NCBI GenBank assembly: GCA_002704915.1
Contig: PAIP01000020.1
Location: 28,421 to 92,420, forward strand
Origin: Parvularcula sp.
Lineage (GTDB): Bacteria; Pseudomonadota; Alphaproteobacteria; Caulobacterales; Parvularculaceae
Length of the DNA stretch: 64,000 nucleotides
Direction: 5' to 3'
The notes beneath the pieces were generated by a model. It was not told where the DNA came from and ran no database searches. It saw only the letters and a program-made list of their open reading frames with translations. Made by a program: the position numbers and the translations under genes. Positions 17,841 through 28,581 of the stretch are shown piece by piece; position 1 is the first letter of the stretch, and each line of letters opens with the position of its first letter.

Positions 17841-19500
17841 CGATATTTCTCCGGAATGTTTCGGGCAGAAAGAGAATGCCGACAATCGCCGTCATGCCGG
17901 CGACGATCACAGGATACCAAAGCCCGTAATGGATATTTCCGGTCGCTGCGACCATGGCGAAGGCGGTCGTCGGCAGAAAGCCGCCGAACCAGCCATTGCC
18001 GATATGATAGGGAAGCGACATGGAGGTGTAGCGGATGCGTGCCGGAAACAGCTCCACCAGCATCGCCGCCAGAGGCGCATAGGCCGCCGTCACCATCAAC
18101 ATGATGGCGACGACAATCGCGATGACGAGCGGCCGGTTTATTTTTTCAGGGTCCGCCTCTTCCGGGTAACCGGCCTCGATCAGGCGAGCGCTGACGGCCG
18201 CCTGAAACCTGTCGATTTCAGCCGCCAGTTCATCTTCTTCGTAAGCTGACGGGTCGGGCGCGGTGATGGTCACGTCCCCCACATGCACTTCCGCCAGCGT
18301 TCCGGCGGGCGCGCGGGCGTTTTCATAATTGATCCCGTTGCGCGCGAGATAGGCCTTGGCGATGTCGCAGCTCGTTTCATCGAAGGTATTCTTGCCGATG
18401 GGATCGAACTGAAAAGAACATTCATCCGGATTGGCGACGACAGTCACTGGCGTTTTGCGAATGGCCTGCGCATAGTCCGGATTGGCTGCATAGGTGAGCG
18501 CCTTGAACAAGGGGAACAATGTGAGGGCCGCCATAACGCAGGCGGTCATGATAATTTTCTTGCGTCCAATCTTGTCACTGAGCCAGCCGAAGAAAACGAA
18601 GGTCGGGGTGGCGATGATCAACGCAATCACCAGAAGAATATTCGAGGTCGCCGGATCCACATCGGCGATCCGCTCCAGATAAAAGAGCGTATAAAACTGC
18701 CCCGTATACCCTATCACCGCCTGCCCGGCGACGCCGCCGAATAGGGCGATCAGCACGAATTTCAGATTCGACCAGCGGCCGAAGGATTCCGATAACGGCG
18801 CTTTCGAAGTCGCGCCCTCATCCTTCATTTTCTGAAATACCGGACTTTCCGCGAGTTGAAGCCTGATCCATAGCGAAACGCCAAGCAAGAAGATTGAGAA
18901 CAGAAAAGGCGCGCGCCAACCCCAGGACGAAAACGCCTCTTCGCCGATCAAACTCCTTATGCCGATTACAAGAAGCAGCGCCGTAAACAGGCCAATAGTG
19001 GCTGTCGTTTGAATGAAACTCGTGAAGAAGCCGCGTTTTCCTTCAGGCGCGTGTTCAGCAACATAGGTTGCCGCGCCGCCATATTCGCCGCCGACGGCAA
19101 GCCCCTGCAATAATCGCAACGTCACGAGAATGATCGGCGCCGCGATGCCGATCTGCTCGTAACTCGGCAGAAACCCTACCGCAAAAGTGGAAAGTCCCAT
19201 CAATCCCATGGTGACGAGAAAAGTGTTCTTGCGTCCGACCACGTCGCCGACCCAGCCGAACACGATTGAGCCGAAGGGGCGGACAGCGAAGCCTGCGGCA
19301 AAAGCGGCGAGCGCAAGGATAAACGCCGTCGTTTCGTTCACGCCGGAGAAGAATTGCGCAGAGATGTAACTGGCCAACAGACCGTAAAGATAGAAGTCGT
19401 ACCACTCGAACATCGTGCCAAGCGATGAAGCGGCGATGACTTTCACCTCATTCTGTTTCAGATCGTGCGCGGCGTCGGCCGCATGCGCCCCTGCAGTCAT
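17833..19500 (-). CDS. MFS transporter, MHS (metabolite:H+ symporter) family with a large soluble insertion
   Basis: SSLGTMFEWYDFYLYGLLASYISAQFF, RPFGSIVFGWVGDVVGRKNTF; long hydrophilic loop before TM11/12. Confidence 0.88.
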   Translation of the reverse strand: MTAGAHAADAAHDLKQNEVKVIAASSLGTMFEWYDFYLYGLLASYISAQFFSGVNETTAFILALAAFAAGFAVRPFGSIVFGWVGDVVGRKNTFLVTMGLMGLSTFAVGFLPSYEQIGIAAPIILVTLRLLQGLAVGGEYGGAATYVAEHAPEGKRGFFTSFIQTTATIGLFTALLLVIGIRSLIGEEAFSSWGWRAPFLFSIFLLGVSLWIRLQLAESPVFQKMKDEGATSKAPLSESFGRWSNLKFVLIALFGGVAGQAVIGYTGQFYTLFYLERIADVDPATSNILLVIALIIATPTFVFFGWLSDKIGRKKIIMTACVMAALTLFPLFKALTYAANPDYAQAIRKTPVTVVANPDECSFQFDPIGKNTFDETSCDIAKAYLARNGINYENARAPAGTLAEVHVGDVTITAPDPSAYEEDELAAEIDRFQAAVSARLIEAGYPEEADPEKINRPLVIAIVVAIMLMVTAAYAPLAAMLVELFPARIRYTSMSLPYHIGNGWFGGFLPTTAFAMVAATGNIHYGLWYPVIVAGMTAIVGILFLPETFRRNIDE

Positions 19501-19617
19501 GAACGTTTCTCTCCTGATTTCAGACCTTCGCCGGTCTGACGCCGGCTTCGTCCGCTTATGACGCATGACGCGCCTTTTTCTTTTCCGGCTTGCCGAAAAG
19601 CACAAACCGGCCTTTCG

Positions 19618-20505
19618 TTAGCCTGTCATGGAAACATCTCCCGCGCCGGCGCTCTCCAGTTCACGTTGACCTTGCGTGAAGCCGTATCGCGGCGCGATGT
19701 CGCTCGTCCTGTCGGTAATTTTATTCCAGGTCTCTATAATGCGGTCCGCGGCGCCATCTCCGCCGCCGATCAAGACGCCATCAGTGAGCGTGATGTGAGC
19801 AGAAGCAAAATGCCCGGCGCCGGCACAAAGGATAGCGCGGGTCGGCGCCTCTTCTGCAACCAGGGCGGCTATGCCGGGACTGACCAGCGCGGGATCGAGA
19901 CGGTCAAGCGCTTCCTTTGACAGGACACCGCCGGTCATCTGCGTCGCCGCAGTGGGCGCGAGACAGTTAACGCGGATATCGTATTTCTCCCCTTCGATGG
20001 CGAGGGTCTGCATCAGGCCAACGAGCGCCATTTTCGCGGCGCCGTAATTCGATTGTCCGAAATTGCCGTAGAGACCCGATGACGATGTCGTCATAACGAT
20101 CCGGCCGAACTGCTGCCCGCGCATCGTTTCCCATACTGCTTTTGTGCAAACTACGGCGCCCATCAGATGAACATCGACCACCAGCCGAAAATCATCGAGC
20201 TCCATCTTCGCGAAACTTCTGTCGCGCAGAATGCCGGCATTGTTGACGAGGATATCGACGCGCCCCCAACGCTCGACGGTCTTGGCGACCATCTCCGCGA
20301 TGCGGTCTTCGTCTGTCACAGAAGCTGGAAACGCCAAAGCTTCGCCGCCTAACGCACATATTTCGGCAGCGACTTTCTCCGCATTGTCCGCATCAAGATC
20401 ATTCACAACAATCCTTGCGCCATGACGCGCCAGCTCAAGCGCATGGCAGCGACCGAGTCCCCCGCCCGCGCCCGTGATGATTGCAACCCGGTTAGCCAGT
20501 TTCAT
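19618..20505 (-). CDS. Short-chain dehydrogenase/reductase (peroxisomal multifunctional enzyme 2 / 3-hydroxyacyl-CoA dehydrogenase-like)
   Basis: TGAGGGLGRCHALELARHGA, NNAGILRDRSFAKM, YGAAKMALVGLMQTLAIEG. Confidence 0.88.
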   Translation of the reverse strand: MKLANRVAIITGAGGGLGRCHALELARHGARIVVNDLDADNAEKVAAEICALGGEALAFPASVTDEDRIAEMVAKTVERWGRVDILVNNAGILRDRSFAKMELDDFRLVVDVHLMGAVVCTKAVWETMRGQQFGRIVMTTSSSGLYGNFGQSNYGAAKMALVGLMQTLAIEGEKYDIRVNCLAPTAATQMTGGVLSKEALDRLDPALVSPGIAALVAEEAPTRAILCAGAGHFASAHITLTDGVLIGGGDGAADRIIETWNKITDRTSDIAPRYGFTQGQRELESAGAGDVSMTG

Positions 20506-20597
20506 TTACTTACGCCCCTCCTGCCCGCTCATATTCGCTATCTTGTGAGTTAATTAAAAAGGTGTGACTTCGCCTTTGGCTGACACGTTTGTCAAAC

Positions 20598-21302
20598 CTA
20601 AACCGCTTTTTTCTTCTCAGCAGGTCGTTCTTTGCAAATGTTGTGAAAACCGGCCGCCATAAAGCGCGCCATGCGCGCCTTCACGGCCGCATAATCACTC
20701 GATTTACACAAACCTCCCGATAGCTTGTCGATCCGCCCTGTGCGCGCCAGCGTCAGCATCAAAGCGCCCGTCACGAAATGATAACCCCAGAATATGTCTT
20801 CTTCTGCAGCCTCAGGCAGCGCTTTCTTCAATATCTCGATCAGGCGCAATACAACCGGGTCGAAATGCTGGTCCATCATTACCGCGCCCCATTCCGGCGT
20901 GTTGGCGACCTGGGCGCTGAGCGCGCCGTAATTGCGCCAGCCCTCGCCCCCTTCAATGTAAAGATCGAGATCGGTGTCCAGAAAAGCGTGCAATGCGCCC
21001 TCGACAGTCGGTTTGCCGTCGGTCTCTTCGTCATAGGCTTCAAGCGCCTTCATGCGGCGCTCGCTCGTTACAGCAGCACGACGCGCAAAAACCTCATCGA
21101 ACAACTTCTGCTTGTCGTCGAAATAGTAATTCACAAGGGTGTGGTGGACTCCGACGCGCTTGGCCACGTCTTTTAACGTAACGCCATGCAAGCCATGCAG
21201 CGAAAAAAGATGTTCAGCCACATCGAGGATCTGCTCGGTGGTTTCCGCCCTTTTTTCGGCTTTTGTCTGACGTTTGCGCCGCGGATTACCGTCTGCTGGC
21301 AA
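20598..21302 (-). CDS. TetR/AcrR family transcriptional regulator
   Basis: N-terminal HTH TTEQILDVAEHLFSLHGLHGVTLKDVAKRVGVHHTLVNYYFDDKQKLFDEVFARR. Confidence 0.9.
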   Translation of the reverse strand: MPADGNPRRKRQTKAEKRAETTEQILDVAEHLFSLHGLHGVTLKDVAKRVGVHHTLVNYYFDDKQKLFDEVFARRAAVTSERRMKALEAYDEETDGKPTVEGALHAFLDTDLDLYIEGGEGWRNYGALSAQVANTPEWGAVMMDQHFDPVVLRLIEILKKALPEAAEEDIFWGYHFVTGALMLTLARTGRIDKLSGGLCKSSDYAAVKARMARFMAAGFHNICKERPAEKKKAV

Positions 21303-21656
21303 GATAGTCCCCTTCTTTTCGCTCTCATCTTTTGAAAATGGCGATTCTTGAATCGTTCATATAGCGCTGATGTCGAACCGCAACCGACAGACGCCGTTCG
21401 ATCGCTTCAACGCCATCCGCAACATCTCGTTCGGACGCGTAGCGTTCGCCGAGACTTATTCGCGCAGTCATCGCTCCGCACACCCTGTTTCCGGTCGCTT
21501 CAGACACAGATCGAAAGACCCTCTGCCTACGCCGCGCATCAATTTTCGCCCCCATGTTATTCACACACTTGTCAGTGAATATTTTTTCTCATAGGATCGC
21601 AAGGGTAAAAAATGGCTCGCTGGCGTTAAGACCGGCTGGCCGGGAGGGAAAATCTT

Positions 21657-23927
21657 ATGAAAACCGCGCTTTATGCGTCCGCGTCGGCGGCCGCCTTTTT
21701 TGCACTATCCGGCCAGGCAATGGCGCAGTCAGGCGCCGCAGAAACCGGCGCCGAGAGTAACTCCAGCGACACCATCGTCGTTACGGCCACCCGCCGCGAG
21801 GAGAGCCTTCAAGATGTGCCGCTTGCAATAACCGCCTTCAGCCAAGACGAGCTCAGCGAAAAAGGCATTGTCGGCTATGAGGGCATCGCCTTTGAGACGC
21901 CCGGAACAGTTCTCAATCAGCCGAGTGCGAACTTCAACAATTTCACCGTTCGCGGCATCACCACCAATGGATATGGCGCAAATCTGCAAAGCACGGTTAC
22001 GATCTATGTAGACGAGCTGCCGATTTCGGCGAACGGCAACTCCACAATTCTTGACCCAACGCTTTTCGACGTTGAGCGTGTGGAGTTCTTGCGCGGTCCG
22101 CAAGGAACCCTGTTCGGATCGGGCTCTCTGGCCGGCGCCATGCGGTTTCTGACGAAAAGCCCTGATCTCGATGAATTCGACACTGCGCTCGCCGTTGATT
22201 TAGGGCTTACGGACGATGACTCTGTTCGTCAACGCTACAATGGCATGCTGAATATCCCGCTTGTTGAAGACAAACTGGCGGTTCGCGCTGTCGGGTTCTA
22301 TCGACATGAAGAGGGCTGGGTCACAAATGTCGGCACCGGCATCGAAAACGCCAACACGCTTGTGAATTGGGGGGGGCGCGTCATCGCGCTTTGGGAGCCA
22401 AATGAGTGGGCGTCCTTGCGATTGATGGCGCTTCATGAAGAAAGCGATCCGGAAGATTCCTCTTTCATCAATCCCATGCGCGGCGGCGGCGATCGCGAAA
22501 CCCGGACGTCTCGGCGGCCAGACTTGTATGCAGGAAATCTCGACTCCTACAATGCCACACTGAACTTAGACTTGGGTTTCGCGGACTTTATTTCCTCAAC
22601 GACCTATGCGGAATTTGATCAGAAGTTCTACGTAGATCTTGATGCGACGTTTAACTTCTTTGTGCCTTTCGCGCTCGACGCTGACGCCTTTGCAGAATCC
22701 TTCGTCGAAGAGGCGCGCCTGGTCTCAAAGGGAGACAGCAAACTGCAATGGGTCGCGGGTCTGTTCTATTTCTCGCGTCAGTTTGACCTTGAATCCAACC
22801 AGCGCACCGACCCGGCTTTTCTTGCAGCGCAAGGGCTTACAGGACTGTCGGACGAATATTTCCTGAGGCGGCGCACCTCTAACGATTCGCATGAACTCGC
22901 CGGCTTCGGCGAGCTTACCTATCGGTTTTCGGACCAGTTTTGGCTCACAGCAGGGCTTCGTTACGGGACGACGAAAGTTCAGGGCTTCACTGAAGGCGGA
23001 TACACCAGCGACTACATCGCAAGAGCGCTTTCCTTCATGCCCGGTCCCATTACGATTACGCCAATTGCACCCGCCGAAGGCGCCGTGGGAAAGGAAAGCG
23101 GGCCATCCTATAAATTCAGCGCATCTTTCAAGCCGGCGGACAATGTCACCACTTATGCGACTTATTCCACCGGCTTTCGCACGCCTGTCGTCAATGCGCG
23201 CGCAGGGGTGCCCAGTTTCGCCGATCCGAACGATCCCTTTATCATTCCTGAGGGCGCCGATTCGGATAATTTAAGAAATTACGAGATTGGCCTGAAAGGC
23301 AATTGGTTCGATGGGAAACTCCAGACCAATGTCGCCGCTTACTATATCGACTGGAACGACATTCAGGTTCAGGCAAACCGCGTTTCCGATCAGGTGCAGT
23401 TCGCGACCAATATCGGCGGCGCACGCAGCATGGGTTTTGAATTTGAACTTGACGCCTACCCGACGAGAGGCCTGTCGATTGGCCTGAACGGTTCGGTTAA
23501 TGACACCGAGGTCAATGATCTCACAACCGCAGAAGCGGAAATTTCCGGGGCGGTGGAAGGAATACAGTTAGCATTCCCGACTTTCCAGGGATCAGTCTAT
23601 CTGAAATACGTGCATCCAATCACAGACAATATTAGTGCATTCTACACAGTGAATGCCCGCCATGTGGGCGACTACCCCAATCAATTTCCCTTTGTCCCGG
23701 GACAGCCTGGCGTGCCATCGCCCACATATACCACCACAGAAGCCTATCAGGCTGTGAACATGTCATTGGGCGCTAACATTGGGGATCACATCAAAGCTTC
23801 GCTCTATGTAGAAAACCTCACTGACGATCATTCGATCATTTACTCACACCCCGAAGCATTTGCGGATTCTCGCGCCAGCACGCTCCGTCCACGTACAATT
23901 GGGCTTCGGTTCAACTACGACTACTAA
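21657..23927 (+). CDS. TonB-dependent receptor
   Basis: Signal peptide, TonB box-like DTIVVTATRREESLQDVPLAITAFS plug, VERVEFLRGPQGTLFGSG, C-terminal aromatic barrel strand RTIGLRFNYDY. Confidence 0.93.
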   Translation: MKTALYASASAAAFFALSGQAMAQSGAAETGAESNSSDTIVVTATRREESLQDVPLAITAFSQDELSEKGIVGYEGIAFETPGTVLNQPSANFNNFTVRGITTNGYGANLQSTVTIYVDELPISANGNSTILDPTLFDVERVEFLRGPQGTLFGSGSLAGAMRFLTKSPDLDEFDTALAVDLGLTDDDSVRQRYNGMLNIPLVEDKLAVRAVGFYRHEEGWVTNVGTGIENANTLVNWGGRVIALWEPNEWASLRLMALHEESDPEDSSFINPMRGGGDRETRTSRRPDLYAGNLDSYNATLNLDLGFADFISSTTYAEFDQKFYVDLDATFNFFVPFALDADAFAESFVEEARLVSKGDSKLQWVAGLFYFSRQFDLESNQRTDPAFLAAQGLTGLSDEYFLRRRTSNDSHELAGFGELTYRFSDQFWLTAGLRYGTTKVQGFTEGGYTSDYIARALSFMPGPITITPIAPAEGAVGKESGPSYKFSASFKPADNVTTYATYSTGFRTPVVNARAGVPSFADPNDPFIIPEGADSDNLRNYEIGLKGNWFDGKLQTNVAAYYIDWNDIQVQANRVSDQVQFATNIGGARSMGFEFELDAYPTRGLSIGLNGSVNDTEVNDLTTAEAEISGAVEGIQLAFPTFQGSVYLKYVHPITDNISAFYTVNARHVGDYPNQFPFVPGQPGVPSPTYTTTEAYQAVNMSLGANIGDHIKASLYVENLTDDHSIIYSHPEAFADSRASTLRPRTIGLRFNYDY

Positions 23928-23930
23928 TCG

Positions 23931-25292
23931 ATGACGACGACCGGGTCGCCATCGCTGGAAACAGCCAGCACGCCCGCCCAAGGTCACGCCGCAACAGCGG
24001 CGCGGCCGGGCGGACGTGCCTGGTGGGTGCTCGGCGTCCTGTGCTTCGTCTATGTCCTGAATTTTCTTGACCGTCAGTTGATTTCCATATTGGCGAAACC
24101 GATTCAGGACGAATTGCAGATCAGCGACGGACAGCTCGGGCTCATCACCGGGCTTTATTTCGCTCTTTTCTATTGCGTCATCGCGCTCCCTGTCGGCTGG
24201 CTTGCGGACAAAACCAACCGCGTGCGCGTCTTGTCTTTCGCCTGTTTTTTATGGAGCGCCGCGACCATGGCTTGCGGCCTGGCGCGCAGCTATCCACAGC
24301 TTGTCGCCGCCCGCATAACGGTGGGCATCGGCGAGGCAGGCGGCGTGCCGCCCTCTTACGCCATCATCTCCGATTATTTTCCGTCGGGCATGCGCGGCCG
24401 CGCGCTCGGCCTTTACAATATGGGCCCGTCCATCGGCGCCGCCCTTGGCGTCGCTTTCGGCGCTTCCATCGCGGCGGCGTTCAGTTGGCGTGACGCTTTC
24501 ATTTCGATCGGCGTCGTCGGAATTTTGACGTCTTTCATCGTTCTTTTTTTCGTGCGCGAACCCAAACGCGGCGGCCTTGACGCAGCCCCAGGCGTTGATG
24601 CGCCCCTCCCCGCGCCGACGCCGGCAACAGAAAATTTCTGGGAAACATTTCGCACGTTCTTCGCGCGCCCTTCGCTGCGTCTCATCGCATTTGCGGGCGG
24701 CGCCACGCAATTCGTCACCTACGCCATCGTCAACTTCACAGTCCTGTTCCTGATGCGTGAAAAGGGAATGACACTGAATGAAATCGCTATCTACTACGCT
24801 CTTCTCATCGGTATCGCGACCAGCGCCGGGATGTATGTTTCCGGCCGCTTAGTGGACTGGCTGTCGCGGCGAAGCATGTCTGCCTACGCCTATGTGCCCG
24901 CGGCGGGTCTAACGCTCGCTGTCCCGTTTTTCATCGGTTTTGTCTGGGCGCCTGACTGGCCGCTCGCCATGGCTTTCCTCGCCGTGCCGACATTCTTCAA
25001 TTTTTTCTATCTTTCGCCCGCCGTGGCGTTAGTCCAGGAAGAGGTGAAGCCCAGCCAGCGCGTGCTTTCGGGGGCGCTCCTTTTGCTTGTTATGAATCTG
25101 ATCGGCCTCGGCTTCGGGCCGACCTATCTCGGCATGGCCAGCGATTTCTTCCGCAATGGTCATCCAGACAATTCACTGCAACTGGCGTTCTACACGCTTA
25201 TTCCGTTTTATATTCTGGCGATCGGGCTTTTTCTTTGGCTTGCAAGAGTCTTGCGCCGGGAAGGAACTGCCATTGGAGGACGCGCATCATGA
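23931..25292 (+). CDS. MFS transporter (spinster-like)
   Basis: FVYVLNFLDRQLISILAKPIQDELQISDGQLGLITGLYFALFY; GIGEAGGVPPSYAIISDYF. Confidence 0.9.
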   Translation: MTTTGSPSLETASTPAQGHAATAARPGGRAWWVLGVLCFVYVLNFLDRQLISILAKPIQDELQISDGQLGLITGLYFALFYCVIALPVGWLADKTNRVRVLSFACFLWSAATMACGLARSYPQLVAARITVGIGEAGGVPPSYAIISDYFPSGMRGRALGLYNMGPSIGAALGVAFGASIAAAFSWRDAFISIGVVGILTSFIVLFFVREPKRGGLDAAPGVDAPLPAPTPATENFWETFRTFFARPSLRLIAFAGGATQFVTYAIVNFTVLFLMREKGMTLNEIAIYYALLIGIATSAGMYVSGRLVDWLSRRSMSAYAYVPAAGLTLAVPFFIGFVWAPDWPLAMAFLAVPTFFNFFYLSPAVALVQEEVKPSQRVLSGALLLLVMNLIGLGFGPTYLGMASDFFRNGHPDNSLQLAFYTLIPFYILAIGLFLWLARVLRREGTAIGGRAS

Positions 25293-26944
25293 CTTTTCTA
25301 TCCCGTTTCATGACGGCTGCTCTATTCGCTTTTATCGCTGCATGCGCCCATGCCGCCGACGCCAGCCCGAACACCACCGTAATAAATGCGCCTGCAGGCT
25401 CCATTAGAGGCGTGAAGCGGGACGGCGTTCAATCCTTCAAAGGCATTCCTTATGCGGCGGCGCCAATCGGCGAGTTGCGCTGGAAACGGCCTGCGGCGGC
25501 GGCGGGCTGGGAAGGCGTGCTTGACGCAACCGAGTTCGGTCCGGCCTGCATGCAGTTTCGCGCCGACCCCACAAGCATTTACGCCGAGAATCTCGATGCG
25601 GTCAGCGAAGACTGCCTGTCGCTCAATATCTGGAAGCCGGAAGACGCCGAGAACGCACCGGTGTTCGTCTGGATTCACGGCGGCGCGTTGCGCGGCGGCG
25701 CAAGCAGCATGTCCATATATGACGGCGCAGCGCTCGCCGAACGCGGCGTCATCGTTGTGTCGATCAATTACCGCCTTGGCGTGTTCGGCTATCTGGCGCA
25801 TCCGGAACTGAGCGCGGAATCGCCCGACGGCGTTTCCGGGAATTACGGCCTTCTCGATCAAATCGCCGCGCTTGAATGGGTCCAGCGCAATATCGCAGCC
25901 TTTGGCGGCGACCCGGACAATGTGACCATTGCGGGCGAGTCCGCCGGCGCGCTCAGCGTGATGTATCTTATGGCCTCGCCCCCCGCCCGGGGACTGTTCC
26001 ATAGAGCAATCGCCCAAAGCGCCTATATGATTTCAACACCCTCGCTGAAAGAAGCGCGCTACGGCATGCCTGCGGCTGAGGCGGTCGGCGTCTATGTCGC
26101 CAGCAAGCTCGGCGCCGATGATATGGCGGCAATGCGCGAGATGGATGCGGATACGCTTTTAAAAAAATCGATCAAAGCGGGCTATGTCGCCTGGGGAACC
26201 GTGGACGGCGTCATTCTGCCCGATGAACTGGTGAACGTCTTCGACCGCGGCGAACAGGCGCCGGTTCCGATCCTTGCGGGCTTTAACAGCGGAGAAATTC
26301 GGTCTCTCCGGGCGCTTCTGCCAAAACCGCCGAAAAACGCCGAAGTTTATGAAACCGAGATCCGCGCGCGCTATGGCGAACTGGCCGATGCTTTCCTGGA
26401 GCAATATCCGCCCGACGATATTGAAGAAAGCATGCTCGCGACAACGCGAGACGCCATGTATGGTTGGACCGCCGAGCGTCTTGCCCGCAATCAGACGGAG
26501 ATCGGCGCAGAGGGCTATCTCTATATTTTCGATCACGGCTATCCAGCCGCAAACCGGCTCGGGCTGCACGCCTTTCACGCCAGCGAAATTCCCTACATGT
26601 TCGGAACCATCGACAACACGACGCCGACCTGGCCGGAAATTCCCAACACTGCTGTTGAGCGGAATTTGTCCGACGCAATGGTCGGATACTGGTCGTCTTT
26701 CGCGCGGGACGGAGCGCCGAGCGCTGAAGGCTATGCGGCCTGGCGCCCCTATTCCTCGGATGAAGCCTATATGTATTTTGAGGGCGAACCTGAAGGGGGC
26801 GCGAGGGATCTGCTTCCGGGCATGTACGAACTGCACGAAAAAGTCATGTGCCGGCGGCGCGCCGCGGGCGACATCGCATGGAACTGGAATGTCGGCGTCG
26901 CCTCGCCGCCTTTGCCGCCGCAGGCGCCGGGGGGCCAATGCTAG
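25289..26944 (+). CDS. Type-B carboxylesterase/lipase family protein, secreted
   Basis: Signal peptide MTFLSRFMTAALFAFIAACAHA; FKGIPYAAAPIGELRW, EDCLSLNIWKPE, GESAGA; ATGA overlap with preceding MFS gene. Confidence 0.9.
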   Translation: MTFLSRFMTAALFAFIAACAHAADASPNTTVINAPAGSIRGVKRDGVQSFKGIPYAAAPIGELRWKRPAAAAGWEGVLDATEFGPACMQFRADPTSIYAENLDAVSEDCLSLNIWKPEDAENAPVFVWIHGGALRGGASSMSIYDGAALAERGVIVVSINYRLGVFGYLAHPELSAESPDGVSGNYGLLDQIAALEWVQRNIAAFGGDPDNVTIAGESAGALSVMYLMASPPARGLFHRAIAQSAYMISTPSLKEARYGMPAAEAVGVYVASKLGADDMAAMREMDADTLLKKSIKAGYVAWGTVDGVILPDELVNVFDRGEQAPVPILAGFNSGEIRSLRALLPKPPKNAEVYETEIRARYGELADAFLEQYPPDDIEESMLATTRDAMYGWTAERLARNQTEIGAEGYLYIFDHGYPAANRLGLHAFHASEIPYMFGTIDNTTPTWPEIPNTAVERNLSDAMVGYWSSFARDGAPSAEGYAAWRPYSSDEAYMYFEGEPEGGARDLLPGMYELHEKVMCRRRAAGDIAWNWNVGVASPPLPPQAPGGQC

Positions 26945-28530
26945 ACGGCGCCATGCAGCCTTATGCGCTGACGCTCAACAAATTTCTCGACCACGCCGCA
27001 AAATGGCATCCGGACGTAGAGGTTGTAACCGCGCGTGAAGACGGCGAGCCCGATCGCGTTTCCTATGCGAAGCTGAAAACACGCGCACAGCGCGTTTCCG
27101 CTGCTCTCGCCAAACTCGGCGTTAAATTCGGCGACCGGGTGGCGACTCTTGCCTGGAATACGCAGGCACATGTCGAGGCCTGGTACGCGATCATGGGCAT
27201 GGGCGCGATATGCCACACGCTCAATCCGCGCCTGACCGCTGCTCAGATCGCCGTCATGGTCAGACAATCGGAACCAAGTGTCCTGATCATCAGCGCCGAC
27301 CTTGCTCAACTCGCAAATGCGATAGCCGAACAGGCGCCGTCTCTTTCAACAATTCTGATTATCGACGACGCGCTACCTTGCGGAGAGGCAGGCATACATG
27401 CTGTGTCGGCGGAGACGCTTGAATCATTGATCCAGGATGAAGACGGCGAGATCCCCTGGGGCCAGTTCGACGAAAAGACGCCCTCCGGCCTGTGTTTTAC
27501 GTCGGGCACGACAGGCTCGCCCAAGGGCGTCACCTACACACACCGATCAGGCTATCTTCATACCATGCGCCAGCTTCAGGCGGATGTGATGGGTGTAACG
27601 TCAGAAGATTCCATCCTGACCGTCGTACCCATGTTTCACGCCAATGCCTGGGGTCTTCCTTTCGCCGCGCCAGCCGCAGGCGCGAAGCTGGTGCTGCCGG
27701 GACGACGCAACGACGGCGGAAGCCTCGCGCGATTGATCAGATCTGAAAATGCGACGATTGCTGTTGGCGTCCCGACCGTCTGGCTCAGCCTGGTCGAACA
27801 TGTTGAAGCGAGCGGTGAAGACGTCCCGTCTTTGCAACGCATCATGGTTGGCGGTTCACCGCTTGCGCCCGCGCTGATGGACAGATTGGAAAGCAGCCTC
27901 GGCGTGACCGTTCAGACAAGTTGGGGGATGACGGAAATGTCGCCTCTGGGCGTCAGCGCACCGCCCTGTGCAAGCTCAAGAAACGCGTCTCACTCCGGCC
28001 GCCCGGCTGTCGGCGTCGATCTCCTCTTAACTGATGCGCACGGCGCGCCCCTCCCCGAACAAAGGAATGCCGAGGGCCGGCTGCATGTGCGCGGGCCGGC
28101 AGTCATTGACCGTTATTTCGGTCAGGAGCAGCGCGCCACAGACGCCGACGGATGGTTCGACACCGGCGACCTTGCGCGAATCGATGATCGCGGGAATCTC
28201 AGCATTACCGGCCGCGCCAAGGACCTCATCAAGTCCGGCGGCGAGTGGATCAATCCCGCTGAAATCGAAGCTATTGTGGGGGCGTTGCCCCAGGTTTTGC
28301 AGGCGGCGGTCATCGGCCGCGCCGATCTGAAATGGGGCGAGCGGCCGATCCTCTTTGTAGAATTGCGGGAATCGTCCTCGATCAGCGATGAGGAGCTGAT
28401 GGAGCCCCTACGCGGGCGTGTCGCACCTTGGTGGATTCCCGATGAAGTGGTCCGCCTGCAAAACATGCCCGTCGGCACGACGGGAAAAATTGACAAAATA
28501 CGCCTGAGAGCGGAATACGGGGAAGCATGA
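26938..28530 (+). CDS. AMP-binding acyl-CoA synthetase
   Basis: LCFTSGTTGSPKGVTYTHRS, SWGMTEMSPLG, DGWFDTGDLARID, SGGEWINPAEIE, GTTGKIDKIRLR; start set to 26938. Confidence 0.88.
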   Translation: MLDGAMQPYALTLNKFLDHAAKWHPDVEVVTAREDGEPDRVSYAKLKTRAQRVSAALAKLGVKFGDRVATLAWNTQAHVEAWYAIMGMGAICHTLNPRLTAAQIAVMVRQSEPSVLIISADLAQLANAIAEQAPSLSTILIIDDALPCGEAGIHAVSAETLESLIQDEDGEIPWGQFDEKTPSGLCFTSGTTGSPKGVTYTHRSGYLHTMRQLQADVMGVTSEDSILTVVPMFHANAWGLPFAAPAAGAKLVLPGRRNDGGSLARLIRSENATIAVGVPTVWLSLVEHVEASGEDVPSLQRIMVGGSPLAPALMDRLESSLGVTVQTSWGMTEMSPLGVSAPPCASSRNASHSGRPAVGVDLLLTDAHGAPLPEQRNAEGRLHVRGPAVIDRYFGQEQRATDADGWFDTGDLARIDDRGNLSITGRAKDLIKSGGEWINPAEIEAIVGALPQVLQAAVIGRADLKWGERPILFVELRESSSISDEELMEPLRGRVAPWWIPDEVVRLQNMPVGTTGKIDKIRLRAEYGEA

Positions 28531-28581
28531 CCTGAAAAGACGGGGCGCCTCCGGCGTTCCTCATCTACGGAGGAAATCGTT

